Positions 36,101-46,609 of a stretch of 64,000 nt of DNA are shown one piece after another. Position 1 is the stretch's first letter, and every line of letters begins with the position of its first letter. The stretch covers positions 7,105,001 through 7,169,000 of the forward strand of contig CM056573.1 of assembly GCA_029721435.1 (NCBI GenBank), given 5' to 3'. Below the pieces are notes generated by a model. That model was not told where the DNA came from and ran no database searches. It worked only from the letters and a program-made list of their open reading frames with translations. The translations under genes and the position numbers were made by a program. The stretch is from Gymnothorax reevesii. Lineage: Eukaryota; Chordata; Actinopteri; Anguilliformes; Muraenidae.

Positions 36101-38200
36101 TGTGATGTGACCATTGCTTGGCTGTTAAAGGTCCCCTATCATTTCACCAGGTGCACAGCCAATTAGTTATTACAAGCCATTTCTGAATGTTTCCCCCTTT
36201 GACACACATGGGGAGGTGACCAACGAGAAGCAAGAAGAACTGATCAACTTCAGCCAAGCAGTCAATCAGATTTCATTATTCTGGGTGGTCACTCCCCCTT
36301 GTGATGTCAGGCTGTGCACCTGGTGGCATGATAGGGGTCCTTTAAACCTGCACCTTAGGCGTATTTATTTTATCTCATCTTTCTGATTTTAGATATAAAG
36401 GCAGCCATCATTTTTGTTTTTTTTCTGTTGAGTATGCCTTGTTTGACTACTGTACAGTTGGCTGCTGAAAACATTCTTCTGTACATTTTCTCTTCAGTAA
36501 ATATCAGCATGTGTTAGGCATTTATTGTCATGACAAAGATGCTTATTTACCTGTGTACAGGTTTCTCAAATACACTCAGCATTATGTCCCTTCAGTAGGT
36601 TAATTGTTGGGGAGATATTTCTCTATACCTTATGTATTGCTAAACCTGAGCAATGTCATTTCTACCATGATGTTTTAGATGGTGTTCACTCTGTCAAGCT
36701 GATTTCAAAGACAAAACTCAGTTAGGCCCAGGACTGAACTTAAAGGAGGAGACCTCACGTCAACAAAGTGTATTTCACCGGAAAGTAGAATTCTTGAACT
36801 GTCTAAAATGCATATTTTAATTTGGTAATAATCCAGCCTGATGCAATTTAAAACCAGCAAATCTTCAAATTGGCTTCAATATCAGGGGCAGACATTTTTA
36901 CTTGGGGAATCTAATTTATCCTATCAAACACCAGTTCACGAGAGTGTGCCCGGCGCTTGTGACATCAGTTAAACTCATTCCTTTTCATGCAGGCGTTTGA
37001 TTGGATAAAGTTAGATTCCCCCAGTAAAAATGTCTGCCTCCTGATATTGAAGCCAATTCAGAGACTTGCTGTTTTAAAATGCATCGTACTTGATTATTAC
37101 CAAATTAAAATTAATAAAACCAGCGTTTTAGACACTGCAAGAATTAATTCTGCGGAAATATACTTTGCCGAAGTCAGGCCTCCTCCTTAAATATTCTTCT
37201 GCGAAACTGGTTTGGCTCTTTTTGTGGATGTGATTAACTGAAATTTCCTCCACTGTAGCTGGAGAAGGAGTATTTATGCCGTGTGGAGGGCGAGTTCCCA
37301 GAAGGTGAGCTGGTCTGCGAGGAGCCCATCCTGGTGGTGTCCTTTAAGGTGGGTGTATGTCGCGTGGACCCCAGTGGAAAGCCCTGCCGTACGGTCTTCC
37401 AGAGGCTCAGCTTCAATGGGCGTTCCAGTGTGGTGCGCTGTCTTCCGCTCACGGGTCGCACCCACCAGATCCGGGTCCACCTGCAGTTCCTGGGTCACCC
37501 CATCCTGAATGACCCCATCTACGGCTCGTCGGCTTGGGGCCCGACTCGCGCAAAAGGGGGGTTTATAGGGCTTAGTGACGAACAGCTTCTACAGGCTCTG
37601 ATAGAAGAGCATCGTAGTAAGGAGAGTCTGCACCTCCTCGATCTCCCCGAGACGGATTTCACACAGGGAAGTGGCCAAACTGCTTGCAAGGGTCCGAATA
37701 TTTCAGCCTCTGACCGGAGTGGAAGTACTCCTTGCACTGAAGTAAAGTCTGGAAATGCCCTCGATGTACCTTCAGAAAAGTTGCGCCCTCCGCATGTAGG
37801 CGTGAATCCGGAGCCCAACACGAAGTGTTCTGAACACAATTCGGGAAGTGACAGAAAGGATAACCTGTCTGCTACATCCAGCCATCCTGCATGCGACTCT
37901 GGCAGCAAAGATACCGCACTCGCACAGACTGGTGGAATTGACTCTGAAAAGAAAATAATAGATACAAAAGGGTACTCTACACCAATGGAGAATGAAGTGC
38001 ATTCCCCGGAACTTCCCAGCAAGGCCGGGTCTGTCACGGAGACCAGAGATCCTTTATGCACAGAATGCAAGTTGGTGCGACCAGATCCCACAGAGAATGA
38101 GTTGGTCATGTACCTCCACGCCCTTCGCTACAAAGGGCCTGACTTCGAGTACAGCAGTAGAACTCCAGAGTGGGCTAAAGAGGATTGGAAGGAGGACTAG
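33121..38200 (+). CDS. rpusd2: rpusd2, RluA-family pseudouridine synthase, complete
   Basis: RPUSD2 converts uridine to pseudouridine in RNA. Exons 33121-33570, 35728-36024 and 37259-38200 join in phase 0 to 562 aa (human about 545). Exon 1 carries a basic stretch (KSEE to KKRRGGGGKK), then ETSYYFECGLRKVHPYYFDY and an S4-like RNA-binding segment (LGRIRLNETPVEDLDIVLK). Exon 2 begins NNDFMRNTVHRHEPPV and holds the catalytic motif HRLDRLTSGVLLFA, whose Asp codon is at 35941-35943. Exon 3 has LEKEYLCRVEGEFP, RPLTGRTHQIRVHLQFLG-type sequence (here LPLTGRTHQIRVHLQFLG) and HPILNDPIYG. A poorly conserved Ser-rich linker follows, then CTECKLVRPDPTENELVMYL and the C-terminal LHALRYKGPDFEYSSRTPEW. The start at 33121 is preferred. 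In-frame Met codons at 33034 and further upstream (32827) would add sequence unlike the human N-terminus. Confidence 0.93.
34114..34240. mobile_element. 127-bp TTAA-flanked MITE (piggyBac-like)
   Basis: TTAA at 34110-34113 and again at 34241-34244 flank an element with ends CCCATTTATGCCT and AGGCATAAATGGG, a perfect 13-bp inverted repeat. A TTAA target duplication plus CC-starting ends fits the piggyBac superfamily. There is no coding sequence. It lies in rpusd2 intron 1. Confidence 0.8.
34503..35114. mobile_element. 612-bp element with ATTAAGGGGGC ends (Kolobok- or piggyBac-like)
   Basis: Left end ATTAAGGGGGCTGCCAAGC. Right end GCTTGGCGGCCCCCTTAAT, an inverted copy with one difference. TTAA lies at both edges (34504-34507 and 35111-35114). 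The interior contains three copies of TGTCACGGAATKAC/CGTCACGGAATTAC but no open frame. TTAA targets are used by both piggyBac and Kolobok elements, and the G-rich end favours the second. It lies in rpusd2 intron 1. Confidence 0.7.
35226..35436. mobile_element. 211-bp TTAA-flanked foldback MITE (piggyBac-like)
   Basis: TTAA at 35222-35225 and 35437-35440 flank ends CCCTTGGAGCG and CGCTCTAAGGG. The core folds again: AAACCTATCATGTGGCAACT with TTGTTTAAA pairs with TTTAAACAAGT and CGGCACATGATAGGTTTGCA. There is no coding sequence. It lies in rpusd2 intron 1, about 290 bp before exon 2. Confidence 0.85.
36126..36345. mobile_element. Hairpin MITE with AAAGGTCCCCTATCAT ends
   Basis: Left end TAAAGGTCCCCTATCATTTC followed by ACCAGGTGCACAGCC. 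Right end GGCTGTGCACCTGGTGGCAT followed by GATAGGGGTCCTTTAAA. The two pair over about 35 bp. The AGGTCCCCTAT end is typical of a common fish MITE family. It lies in rpusd2 intron 2. Confidence 0.8.
36741..37190. mobile_element. Long foldback element with arms of about 190-200 bp
   Basis: The left arm (36741-36932) begins TAAAGGAGGAGACCTCACG. The right arm (about 36990-37190) ends GTCAGGCCTCCTCCTTAA. The arms pair along almost their full length; shared blocks include TTTGGTAATAATC, GATGCA.TTTAAAAC, TTGGCTTCAATATCAGG and GCAGACATTTTTACT. The loop is about 57 bp. There is no coding sequence. The element ends only 68 bp before rpusd2 exon 3. Confidence 0.85.
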
Positions 38201-38942
38201 AGTGATTCTGTCCTGCATTATCTGATAATAACTTTTCTGATCCAAAACTAGCCAATGAAGAATTTTTGGCTTCTAGTCATGTCAAGGTTTTGTGTGGATG
38301 TTGCTGCTGTTATTGCTCCTCAGACAAGACCCATGGAATTTTTTATTTTTCCGGACCCTGGGCACATGACTTTTACTTTAGTTTTTTGCAGTGTTTTTGA
38401 CTGTCCCCTCAAGTACCTTGTTTTTTATTTCAGGAAACATTCATTTAAAATGAGCTATTTATTGCCTCTTTCATTTTATATTTCAAGGTAAAATACTGTT
38501 TTGTGAACTTTTGTTCGCTTCTTAGAGTACAGTTTGGCTGAAATGACCTCAAGTCAGAAAATTCCAACAACTTTCTTTTCCAAAAGAATGTTCAATTTTG
38601 TCTCTTGATTTGTTTCAAACTATCAAAAAGAACTGACTGTTTTTTTTTTTTTTTTTAAATAATTCGAATTTAAACCACAAAAAATCTCTTGCAACAATTG
38701 CATCCATTCGCTGTTTCTTTTTGAATGCTGCACAGTGTATAAAATTTGAGCATACTCTAGTTTCATTTGTGACTGATCAGAGGGTCTCAATTTTCTCAAC
38801 ACTTGAGGCACAAAACATCCACACAATTTTTTGCGATCCACTTGTTCGTTAAGGCTGTGATTTTCTTTAAAGCTCTGAATCTCCTGACTGTAACCAGCAA
38901 TTCCAAATTTTAGCTGGAACATACAAGACCAGAATGACTGCT
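38201..38942. other. rpusd2 3' UTR and spacer
   Basis: Sequence directly after the rpusd2 stop, probably 3' UTR. An A/T tract at 38640-38656 is the only other feature. No convincing AATAAA lies close to the stop, so the transcript end is not placed. Confidence 0.4.
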
Positions 38943-39584
38943 TAAACCATGAAGGTAATATAGAACTGGAGAGAGCGAGGAAGTACCACCTCTATTACTT
39001 TCAATGGGAGATGCTAGGCTAGCTACTTCTGCCCAGGAAGTATGGAATTGACGCCATCTATAAAAATGGCGTTCCATGGGTGCTTATTTCCGGCACCATT
39101 ACATAAGATTGCCAATCTGATTACACAGCACAAATTGCTAAGAAAGCGTGCGTCTGTGCGGATTGGCAAATGTTTTCAAGGGGAAATGACAAGCAACACT
39201 GTTAATCCGGAACGCGCACGCACTTTTCACTCTTTTCGTGGAATTGCTGGAGTCCGAACAACAGCTGGACAACCAAACTCGTGCTGGAGCTGTCATCAAG
39301 CTCGAAGTATCAGTTCTTATTTTACTGGCCCTCTTGAAAACATCGAACAGTTGCGTCCGACAAAGAGTAAAATAATGAAGGATTACCGAATACACTTGCT
39401 TTTGTTTTTGCTTTATATGGCAAGAAAAAAATATGCACTATTCAATTGGTGTCTGTGGAGCTGCCGCGTCTTTGGCCACAAAATTGTCTGCAGTGGGAAA
39501 TGCGGAAGCAGGAAGCTAACATGGTAACTGGCTGAAACAACCTCGTTCTCTCTGGTTCTATTATTTATCTCTATGGTTTAAACC
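38943..39584. mobile_element. 642-bp DNA element with TTTAAACCAT ends and a 161-codon open frame
   Basis: Left end TTAAACCATGAAGGTAATAT followed by AGAACTGGAGAGAGCGAGG. Right end read on the minus strand gives TTTAAACCATAGAGATAAAT, AATAGAACCAGAGAGAACGAGG. The two are imperfect inverted repeats of about 40 bp. Inside, 39042-39527 (+) is open for 161 codons and contains Cys pairs (SCWSCHQ). I do not recognise the product. A chance frame in a non-autonomous element is the simplest view, and there is no recognisable DDE motif. Confidence 0.7.
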
Positions 39585-40160
39585 TTGCAATCAGCTACAC
39601 CTTCCACATGAATAAAGCACCCAACTGACCTGACTGAAATTGTTATTCGATTTGCAAGACAAATCTAGTTTACCATACAATTTTCACATAATTTTCTTCA
39701 GGACTGTTTCACTGGTATGGTAGTCAGACACCTATTATTCAAAGAATTTGTGATAAAATAATTATGTAGAAGGTGGTGAGACTAGCTCTGTGCTCATCTT
39801 TATATTTCTACAGGTGAATAGGGAAGTCTGCAAATATAGGCTGTGCAGTTCTGAAGTGTTTCATTTCTAATAAAAACCTGCTAACCTACAAGGAAGTTGA
39901 ATGCTCTCCTGGCAGATGACGGAGGAAAGCTATTCAGTTACTTTATTTTGATCTAAAAATGAACGGGTGGGCATTATGCTGTATTATGTCAGATGAAATC
40001 TCTTTGAGATAGATTTATTGTATGCCATTGTATTCAGAGGCAGTCATCATCATCAGTCATTGACGCCTGCCAAGTTGAACAGCTTACAATGACAGCCAGT
40101 CATTACTCATTGACTCCTGCCTCGTTAAATAGGTTACAACAGCTTCTTTGGATAACATAA
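39585..40160. other. Spacer with short CATTGACKCCTGCC repeats
   Basis: Around 40033-40145 a segment with CAGTCATTGACGCCTGCC recurs as CATTACTCATTGACTCCTGC, a diverged tandem duplication of about 60 bp. No gene is seen. Confidence 0.4.
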
Positions 40161-40162
40161 TA

Positions 40163-41570
40163 TACTGAACTAAATGCACCACTTTTCGATTTTTCGATGT
40201 CCGCAAAGATTGTATTTCTCTCCCCGGCATTGTTTACATCCATTTGCTACACGTTAAGAGGTGGCACATGAAGATGTGGACTATGAGCCGTGATCACTAC
40301 ACCAGTGTTCTTAATGGGGTTTATGACTGGCTAAGGCAAAAAGAAGTCTGCACACTGTTCACTGATGGTCTCCAGAAGAACTTTGGAGAATTCTGCAAAG
40401 TTCTGATCTGAGGATCTTCCTCAGATTGAAATGTTATCAGGAATAAAATGATTTTTGGAGCCCAACTATGTGCAGACTTCCTTTGTGCTTTGATTTTCAT
40501 TATTTTTTATGCTTGGATAGGGATAAGGATATGCACAAATTTGTTATTTCATCTGTTAATTAAGAGCTGCACAAAAATATTGTAGTTGCGGTGCATCGCC
40601 ATGTCTCAAGATTTCAGAGATCGTGCAGCCGGCGTGCTGACCGTTGGAATGTCCTGTGGAGCTGTCGCTAGAGTAAGTAATGCTCATTGCCCTCCCATAA
40701 ACTGGCTTCTGCTTCTTTTGCTGAAATTTTGGAAGTTCGTCCTACTGATCTCACGACGGCAGGCCTTGAGTAACCATGGGAGGCCTGCACCGCGTCGGAT
40801 TTCATAAACAGGATTGTATGAGACCGGCCACACAGACAGCTGGTGAAACCGTCGGATTACTCAACAGATGAATATCTGCACCAGCTGTTAAAAATTGCCA
40901 CCGGGAAGCTCATCTTGCACAACGCCCTCTTTGGAGTCGTGATTTGATTACTGCGTGATCTCATAAGTGACGTGAGTGGGCTAGCGCTCTCCGCCGATGG
41001 CCTTTGGCATGCTGGAGAATGGTCCTCCTCAGTGATGAATCACCGTTTTAAGTTAAAATGGCAGATGGCTGGCAGCGGTACGGTCGTGCGTGGGTGAGCT
41101 GCCATATGATGGTAGGGCGGCGTATGGGGAGCCATTTCACACGTGCAGCAAAGTCGAGCGCATTTCATCCACGGCAATTTTGAAAACGCTGCAACATCGC
41201 AGTGAGATCTTGAGGCCAGTTGTCATGTCATTCATCCACTGCTTTCGATTAGGTTTCAGCATGACCATGCATAGCTGTAAGGCTCTGTACAGAAGTCCTG
41301 GTCACTGAAAATATCCCAGTGCTTCCCTCTCCTGGGATTTCCTTAGATATATCAACTGTTGAGTATGTCTGGGATGCTCTGGACTGGCACACTTGATGGA
41401 GTCTTTCAGTTCCCTCCAATATCCAATAGTGTCATACAACTGTAGAAGAGGAGTCAGACAATGTACAGTCAACAGTCTGACTAATGCAATGTGAAGGTGA
41501 TATGCTGTTGCATGGCATGATAGTTGTGGACATGCAAAATGCTGACTTATATTCTGTTAATTACATGGTA
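40163..41570 (+). pseudogene. Decayed Tc1-like transposon, plus-strand transposase remnant
   Basis: ATATACTGAACTAAATGCAC at about 40163 resembles a Tc1 terminal repeat. From about 40600 the plus strand reads MSQDFRDRAAGVLTVGMSCG (N-terminal HTH region). Near 41020 it reads VLLSDES, the first catalytic Asp region, and near 41290-41390 it reads ENIPVLPSPGISLDISTVEY followed by VWDALDW, the region of the last catalytic residue. Several stops and frame breaks separate these blocks. The last catalytic Glu (VEYVWDAL) is retained, but the copy is clearly dead. Confidence 0.8.
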
Positions 41571-44500
41571 CCTTTTTTGGGGGGGAGGGAAGGGTAAGAA
41601 ACAAAGTTGTTGACATCCGCCAGTCAGGAAAGTCTTTGGGACTCCAGCGAATCATGATCAGAGCCATCGTCTACAGATGAAGAAAACTTGAAACAGTACT
41701 GAACCTTCCCAGGAGTAGCTGGCTTCCCAAAATTGCTCCAGGTTATTTGTGGAGGGGCTTGCAGAAAAATATGAAACCAAAAAATAGTTGCCAGGACCCA
41801 GCACAATGAATGAGGTCCTTAATGATTTCATAAACATCCAACAAAAACAGACTTAAACTGACTTGTGCCGATGAAATATGCGGCACAGATCATAATGTCA
41901 TGTAATATCTCTAGCAAACCTAATGCAGGGCAGTAATATCAGTTACTTCAGCAAGATTCTGTAATATGCCACCATACCTTATTTTACTTGGTCATTAAAT
42001 TGTGTCAAAATATTTGAAAACTATTATAATTGTCAAGTACTTCCATATCGGCTTCTGTTGCATGTAGTGTCCTCACTTGTCATGACTGTTGACCACTGCT
42101 GCAGTCATTTCCACACAATACTCTAGAATACAAGTTACTTTCTTTTGCAGAAACTTGGTTGAAGTTCCACAAAAATATGAGGCAAAGTTCAGAAATCTTT
42201 CTCTTCAACCATAGTCACATCAGGTTCAAACCAAGCTGAAAAGATGCAACTGTCAATTCCACATTCTCTGATAAACAACACTTTATTCCTAGGGGCACCT
42301 GGTTATTAACGTTTGAGATAAATATCAAGGGGAATTGGGACAAAAATTGTGTCAATAAAATCATTAAGTTTCATCCGATTATGTTAAAATTTGATGTGTG
42401 GCATCTTATTAGAGATAGTTAAAATAATGAGCCCTCTAACTTCTGGTTTCCAAGGGAACAGTGTTGTCTTATAAGCAGTGGGACGTAATTCCCTAGCGCT
42501 TAAATATCTGCTAATTGCTGCGGGTAGAAAAACCACAAGAATCTAGAGATTTTTTATTTTTTTATACAACTTAGTCGACACAAAAGCTCTGAGAAACTTG
42601 CCGGAGCGAGATATGTTGTACCTGCTACCGCGCGTTATTTAGACATCTATGCTGCCTTACATAGCCTAAGTGCAGTAACTACACATTGGATAAAATGTGA
42701 GTTGTGCAGTTCTCGGCCTAAAAGTAACAGATTTATTTGGATAGAAATTATACCCTAGCAAGTCGGTTAACCATGATGTATCATAAATGTGCCAACTATT
42801 TGTTTGTTGGGACAGCAAACAAATTCTGAAGCCATTTTTTGCTGCTTAAATTATTTTGTAGTTGATGTTAGCCTTTGTAGCGCAGTATGGTAGTCAGACC
42901 GTAGGCTATTGCTAGTTGTTAAAAAAAAAAAATTAGTTCATACTGTAAATGGGACATAAGGATGCTTTATGCTAATGATGAGGCAAGTCTGTAAAACACA
43001 AAGCAAACACTTGTTCTGATGATGCAATTCATATCAGTCTTCTTCTATGGTGGGTGGGTTCATGGTGTGGTCACATTGTCTCAAAATATCAGCATCCAGG
43101 CTTCATGTCCCATGGTGATGATTACAGTATTCTTTTGTACAGATGGGGATGGGGAAACGAATGGAATCTCTGAACCACTTGAGTGCGCATCATCGAACCA
43201 AACAATATCGATGCTCATTTTTATATTTAATACTTCTAAAATTTTTTTTATGTCTTCAGAATTCCTAAAAGCATATTTAATTTTCTGGTGTGGTTATTGA
43301 GTGGTCTGAAGTATGTGAGCAACACGCAGTTTGCTTTTGTTCCCAACAAAGGAAATATTGCTGTATCGTCATATTTAAATGTAGAAATCTCTCATGCATG
43401 TACAGCTGAAGTGAATAATATTGATACAAAATTTGCGCTTTTAAAGTTAATTGGGCATAAGAAACCTTCGTTGTTAGATTCCTCCAATGACTGACTGAGC
43501 AGTGCAATCTTGTATTTAGATTACTCACTCGGAGGCACTGTGCCCACTTGCAGTTAGTAATCTGTCCTGAGTATCAACCAATACTTTTCACAGTCATTCT
43601 TTGTGAAATCTTACGGTCATTACAAATACAGTTTATTTCAAAATTACTAATAAATTCAAGCAGGTTACATATTTTCTGCTTTGTCAGTTGTGATGATTTG
43701 TGTAGCAAAATCACTATGCCCGTTTGGGGAGGGCAGATAAACTTCAATATTTTTTTTTTGGTGGAAGAACTTCATTGAAGTGTCGCAAGGTACCAAAAAG
43801 CTCGAATGTTCAAGCAGCTTTCTGAAAGGGGGCATTTTGCACTGTTATGCTTTCAGAATCTGAAGGATAGACTTTCTAGCCTGCTCATTGAAAAAGATAT
43901 TTCAAAGCGCAATATTTGAAAAGTTTCCCATATTACTTGATGAGCTAGTACTCATTAACCTTGTTGAAAAAACTTTGTTCTTCAAATATTGGTGCTTTGA
44001 GCTCAAGTAAGTGGAACTACAGCTATATTTTATTGTACAAAGTTTCCTTTTATATTTATCGGGAATTGACCAAAAAATGTTCAAATTTGAAGAAAAAATT
44101 TAATTTTGAAAACACTGGTTACAGCAAACTAGTGTCAAGTCAAAGCCCTTCCGAGTCTCTCACTGGTCATATATCCATTTAATGTCAAGCGAAGTTTAAT
44201 CAAATTTTTGGAAATTTGCTGAAAAGTAATTTCAAACTACCCGCTTTTCCTACAACTGGCTTGGAGCGAAAAACTGTTACATGATTTAATTCTCTGTTTA
44301 CAAAAAGAAACCTTTTGGGACACAACTTCTAGATGCTTTATGTCTCCACACCCCTAGTGGTATGTAAACATGCCTCATGTAAAGCTGATTGGACTCTAAA
44401 ATCTTCTCTAAATCAAAAATATCCCTAATTACACATGAAAACTCAGTGAGGTGATACATAAATAACTAAGAATTATATAAACCCAAAAAGTGAATTATGC

Positions 44501-46609
44501 CTTACTCAAAGTACGCAACGCAGTGAGAGCTTAGTTCATATGAGACAATGTTATTTTCCAAAAATAAGAAATCTGTGCTTGTAAATCTCAATTCAGAGCA
44601 CCTCATATTTTTCCTGGGTGCAAGATATGCTGGAAAGGTTTACTTGAACTCATATTTCGACCAATGGATCAGCAGTGTATCGCTAATCAAAGAAATGTTT
44701 AACACATGAGGTACTACTTATGGAATACACGGCACATATAAAAATGTGGAAATGTTAAGTAGACAATACACGTGGTCTTCATGGTGTGGTCTCTGCTGAT
44801 TGATGTATCCAAAAATAACACACAGTTTTTTTTTTTTTTCATATGAAGTGCTTTAATTTTTTAGTGTTCCCACCACTGTCTTTTCCATGAGCACAATTCA
44901 AGCTCTTGAGGATTCCATTCTCAGGATGACTGTTAAAGGTTGTTAACAGAATATTCACAAAATAAATAGATAAATATACAGAATGGAGGGGCACTCCATA
45001 GCGGGCATAGCCCTACTAAAAGCAACATCATAGTCACTGTATCATGACAATTCGTGTTCTCCATTTTTATCCATTTTCACCTGCCTGTTTCTTCTTGCTC
45101 AAAAAAAGCTATCCCTCAAAGGGAAATTCTGTTCCGTCAAGAGGGCTTGAGAACCCATTGTTTTAAAGACATTTAGAAAAACCTGCAACTTCTGACTTTG
45201 ACTGGCAAATCTTTGAAACTTCAATATCCAAAAAAACGAGCAATATTTTGTGATAATAAATTGTAAAGTCTTAGATACTGGGTAGATTACATTTTTAGTG
45301 TGAACAGCAAGTCGACATGACACAGTCCGTGAGATATCACCAAAACACGATTTTATGTTTTTACAAGGTTACATCATAACAGTACATCATAACATCCCCA
45401 AAATTAAATCACAACCTGACCTTAATATTGCCTACCGATGTTTTAATTAGTCAAAATTGGCCATGTAATCTTTTGAATATTTTGCTCACTGTCAGACAGA
45501 TGAACAAAGAGACAGCCAATTACATTAGTCCCATCTCACTTAGTTGGTAGGGCTAATAAGTATATGAAGCAATATTAGGCTGTTTTATTTTGGAAAAAAA
45601 AAAAGACTAAATCAGTTATTTTACAATATCGATATGGTATCACTTTCATTTAGATACTGTCAGAGTTGTTCTAATTTTCAAAGTAAGATTTCTGTTTTTT
45701 TTTTTTCATTTTTATGTAGCTACTTATTTATGTCCACTTTTCAGGTTTACCCATTTTCAAATGCCATCTCTCCTTAATGGAGTCTTTATGACACAATTTC
45801 ATTTTCTATAGTAATTGCACATTTGGTTAGTCAAACTCGTGGGGCTGTATGGGATCAGGAAATCCTTAACACTAGATTATGGAGCTTTAAGTTTTGGCGA
45901 TAGCACCATGGCAACCAGAAAAGTCTCAGCAACCAGCTCCACACCACTGTAGTTTCTCAGGCAGACATTTTTTAGGCATCCGCATCATAAGAGGCACAGA
46001 AATGAAAACTGAATCACTAACGTTACACATAAGGCTAGGTAATGGGCTTCCCTGTGTTTGAGGCCAGCTTGTTGGTTCTGCATATCATACATAATGTAAA
46101 GCAAGCTCATTAAATTTTGAATTCCATGGATTTCCATATTAAATGGGTATGGACGGAAATGGACAGTATTATGAATTGCTCAATAGCTACTTGGTTTGTA
46201 TCCAGTCACACAAATTAGGTGATTATAGAGATGTTTAGTGAGCAACCAACAAAATGCATCTCAGAACAAGCATGACTAAATTAAAAGTGCATACTGGCCC
46301 CAAAATATTATATGACACTGACATCTAACAAGTGCAGAGGTTCTGTTCTTTCTTAACAACATATGAAGACCCAAGAACTAATAGGACTTAAGTTACAGAA
46401 TACGAAAACGTCTTTAGTAATTACCTATATAAGTCAATTTTAATTTTCTAAAAATGGACATTTTGTGACTTGAGTTCTTTTAGCACTGGGATCTTCATTT
46501 ATAGCCTTGGCTAGACAAATACAACATGTTTTCATGCTGAACTTGATTTGTCCAAAATGTAACTTAAGTATTTTTCGCACAGGGATCTTCATATTATTGT
46601 CATTAATCA
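41571..46609. other. Spacer and probable disp2 3' UTR; no gene seen
   Basis: AT-rich sequence, with a G run at 41577-41588, a T run at 44827-44840 and several A runs. The stretch just below 46610 should be disp2 3' UTR. No exon with family similarity was found on either strand. Confidence 0.45.
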
